From the NCBI GenBank assembly GCA_947246775.1, contig CAMXTM010000083.1, forward strand, positions 1 to 8,039: a stretch of 8,039 nt of DNA, given 5' to 3'. This DNA comes from an uncultured Clostridium sp. Lineage in GTDB: Bacteria; Bacillota; Clostridia; Lachnospirales; Anaerotignaceae. How positions within the stretch are numbered: the stretch's first letter is position 1; each line of letters begins with the position of its first letter. The position numbers were made by a program, and so were the translations under genes. The notes below the pieces were generated by a model. The model was not told the origin of the DNA and ran no database searches. It saw only the letters and a list, made by a program, of their open reading frames with translations. Below are positions 6,392 to 8,039 of the stretch, in pieces.

Positions 6392-7264
6392 TTGAAAATT
6401 ATTTGTGGTTTTTTTATGGCTTTGGCAGATAGTGTACCTGGAGTATCAGGTGGAACGATTGCATTTTTGCTGGGGCAATATGATAACTTTATCAATTCGT
6501 TAAATAATATTGTTGCAGGGACAATGAAACAAAGGAAAAGGGCAGCACGTTTTTTAATACAATTGATGCTTGGTTGGATAGTAGGATTTATATTGGCTGT
6601 GATTGTGTTGACGGCAGTATTTGAGGAACATATTTATCAAATTAGTTCGCTGTTTTTGGGATTTATTATCTTTTCCATTCCGATTGTAACAAGAGAAGAA
6701 AGAAAGAGTTTTTTAGGGCATGGCAAAAATATAGTATATATGTTAATGGGGATTGCGTTGGTGGTGCTAATTACATATTTTAACCCTGCGAATGGCGATG
6801 GAAAAGCAGTTGATTTAATGAATTTGTCTTTTGGCACTGGATTATATTTGTTTGTTGCGGCGATGATTGCGATATCTGCTATGGTTTTGCCAGGCATATC
6901 AGGCTCGACATTGCTTTTGATATTTGGTTTGTATGTACCAGTGATGAACTGTATTAAAAATGTACTGTCGTTTGACTTGAAGTCCTTACCTCCAGTGATG
7001 ATATTTGGATTTGGGGTATTAGTAGGCATTGTGACAATAGTAAGACTTGTAAAAATAGCATTGCAAAAATTCCGTTCTCAAACGGTGTATACGATATTGG
7101 GGTTGATGATAGGTTCTTTGTATGCAATTGTAATGGGACCGACAACGCTGGATACTCCGCAAAAGGCGATGACAATTTCTACTTTTAGTATTGTGTTTTT
7201 TGTAATTGGTGGTGCATTGATAGGGGGATTGCAAATGCTTAAAAAATTGCAATTTGATAGTTAA
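6392..7264 (+). CDS. DUF368 family membrane protein, probable undecaprenyl phosphate translocase (PopT-like)
   Basis: This 290-residue integral membrane protein starts at a TTG and shows about eight hydrophobic segments. The family hallmark occurs twice, once per half: ADSVPGVSGGT (12-22) next to the N-terminus and VLPGISGST (165-173) in the middle. This is an internal duplication with PG-x-SG at the centre of each re-entrant-type segment. Hydrophobic stretches are visible around 55-75, 86-100, 115-130, 150-168, 174-188, 201-220, 231-248 and 264-282. DUF368 proteins, like DedA proteins, have been reported to return undecaprenyl phosphate from the outer to the inner leaflet, recycling the lipid carrier for peptidoglycan and other surface polymers; that role is transferred from the family, not shown here. 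The gene is flanked by its own -10 box and a terminator, so it is probably a single-gene unit. Conserved motifs are complete and the length is usual. Confidence 0.92.
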   Translation: MKIICGFFMALADSVPGVSGGTIAFLLGQYDNFINSLNNIVAGTMKQRKRAARFLIQLMLGWIVGFILAVIVLTAVFEEHIYQISSLFLGFIIFSIPIVTREERKSFLGHGKNIVYMLMGIALVVLITYFNPANGDGKAVDLMNLSFGTGLYLFVAAMIAISAMVLPGISGSTLLLIFGLYVPVMNCIKNVLSFDLKSLPPVMIFGFGVLVGIVTIVRLVKIALQKFRSQTVYTILGLMIGSLYAIVMGPTTLDTPQKAMTISTFSIVFFVIGGALIGGLQMLKKLQFDS

Positions 7265-7282
7265 TAAAATGATAATAAAAAT

Positions 7283-7321
7283 AAAAAAGGGACTTTTTGA
7301 TAGCAAAAAGTTCTCTTTTTT
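7283..7321 (+). terminator. Rho-independent terminator after the DUF368 gene
   Basis: The stem GGGACTTTTTG (7289-7299) pairs with CAAAAAGTTCT (7304-7314), including two G-T wobbles, around the loop ATAG. A run of six T follows (7316-7321), and a matching A-run precedes it (7283-7288), so it may also act on the opposite strand. It begins 19 nt after the DUF368 stop. Confidence 0.8.
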
Positions 7322-7388
7322 GATTTTTAAACTTTTTTTACAAAAATCCGTTTTATTGTTTATGAAACAGCGCATTTGACTATATTTT

Positions 7389-7394
7389 TATAAT
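7389..7394 (+). promoter_or_regulatory. Candidate -10 box for the ABC exporter gene
   Basis: A perfect TATAAT lies 56 nt before the ATG in the 186-bp gap after the DUF368 gene. No -35 lies at normal spacing; TTGACT at 7376-7381 is only 7 nt away. The box sits inside an imperfect dyad, CTATATTTTTA (7380-7390) and TAAAGTATAG (7404-7413), which could be an operator, though the surroundings are very AT-rich and chance matches are likely. Confidence 0.35.
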
Positions 7395-7450
7395 AAAACA
7401 TGGTAAAGTATAGAAAATGCTGACACAATGTAGAAAGGAGAAGGATAGAA

Positions 7451-8039
7451 ATGATAAAGCTTATGAAATACTTAAAAAAATCAACTGGTTTTATATTTAT
7501 TATTGTAGTATTACTTTTTATACAGGCTTATTGTGACCTTTCTTTGCCACACTATACATCGGATATTGTAGATGTTGGTATACAGCAGGGAGGCATTGAA
7601 AATGCCGCAGCAATCCAGTTAAGAAGTGATACAATGGAAAAAATAGAACTTTTTTTGACAGAGGAGCAAAAAGAATTTGTTTTACAGTGCTATCAAAAAC
7701 AGAATGAGCTGTTTGTACTGCAAACTGTAGAGGAGGATACAAAACAGCAGTTAAATGATATATTGTCAAAACCTATGAATGTTTTGCTTTTGCTTATGAC
7801 AGAAAGTGAGCAGTTAGAACAAATCAAAAAGCAAATTGGTACAGATGATGTGCTTTCTGGTATGCAGGCATTGCCACAGGAGCAAAGAAGTGCAATAATA
7901 GAGCAGTTGCTAAAATTGTTTGACAATCAGCCTGATTCTGTAATAGAGCAGTCAGCAATAGCATTTTTAAGACAAGAATATACCGCACAAGGGATTGATA
8001 TGGGTGCAATGCAGACAGAGTATATTATAAAAGCAGGTT
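7451..8039 (+). CDS. ABC exporter, fused permease/ATPase (MdlB-like), 5' part cut by window end
   Basis: The frame stays open from the ATG at 7451 to the window edge, giving the first 196 residues of a longer protein. A short basic start (MIKLMKYLKK) leads to a first membrane helix at about 12-28, then the family-typical LSLPHYTSDIVDVGIQQGGIE (30-50). Many Clostridial heterodimeric exporters of the MdlB/multidrug class carry this PxYxSDIVxxGIQQGGI stretch just after TM1. A long, charged, Gln/Glu-rich segment follows (about 51-192) and is expected outside the membrane, before TM2. The ATPase domain lies beyond the window. AAAGGAG at 7434-7440 is 10 nt before the ATG; a second ATG (7463) is possible. 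A partner exporter gene is commonly found downstream in this class. Substrate unknown. Confidence 0.82.
   Translation, partial: MIKLMKYLKKSTGFIFIIVVLLFIQAYCDLSLPHYTSDIVDVGIQQGGIENAAAIQLRSDTMEKIELFLTEEQKEFVLQCYQKQNELFVLQTVEEDTKQQLNDILSKPMNVLLLLMTESEQLEQIKKQIGTDDVLSGMQALPQEQRSAIIEQLLKLFDNQPDSVIEQSAIAFLRQEYTAQGIDMGAMQTEYIIKAG

Noticed and set aside
7376..7394. TTGACT (7376) and TATAAT (7389) as a promoter pair.
   Set aside because: The spacer is only 7 nt, far too short for sigma-A; only the -10 is retained as a weak candidate.

Overview
The window is AT-rich DNA with dense, closely spaced genes, strong AGGAGG-type ribosome binding sites, and ATG, GTG and TTG starts. Together with protein families typical of anaerobic low-GC Gram-positives, this suggests a Firmicute, most likely a member of the Clostridia. 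The sequence alone does not support a genus. Seven complete genes and one gene cut by the right edge can be supported. There is no rRNA, tRNA, CRISPR array, transposase or phage gene.

Region 1 (51-3564) is a translationally coupled three-gene operon. It encodes a two-domain ATPase and two BPD_transp_2-type permeases of a BMP/NupOPQ-like (nucleoside or simple-sugar type) ABC importer. The matching substrate-binding lipoprotein would be expected just upstream, outside the window.

Region 2 (3564-3780) fills the gap after the operon with a compact, hairpin-packed element of about 217 bp. It has perfect 11-bp terminal inverted repeats and two arms that each repeat the same two-hairpin layout with compensatory base changes. 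This looks like a MITE-like or palindromic intergenic repeat and is the most unusual structure in the window.

Region 3 (3804-5805) holds an ADP-ribosylglycohydrolase-family protein with a long unassigned N-terminal region, followed 13 nt later by a flavodoxin-fold NAD(P)H oxidoreductase. A glyoxalase-like YaeR-family (VOC) metalloprotein gene converges on them (5856-6236, minus strand). The convergent genes share a perfect 17-bp-arm hairpin that probably terminates both transcripts.

Region 4 (6237-8039) starts with divergent promoters for the VOC gene and a DUF368 membrane protein, a family reported to move undecaprenyl phosphate across the membrane. A terminator follows, then the 5' part of an ABC exporter with a long extracytoplasmic insertion after its first membrane helix.

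How the genes may work together: the importer plus an N-glycosidic-bond hydrolase family protein is consistent with uptake and cleavage of a nucleoside or ADP-ribose-like compound, but this rests on gene order only. The VOC, DUF368 and exporter genes look like independent housekeeping or stress units. I do not see strong evidence for a wholly new multi-gene system. The leads worth following are the hairpin element and the divergent ADP-ribosylglycohydrolase beside the importer.
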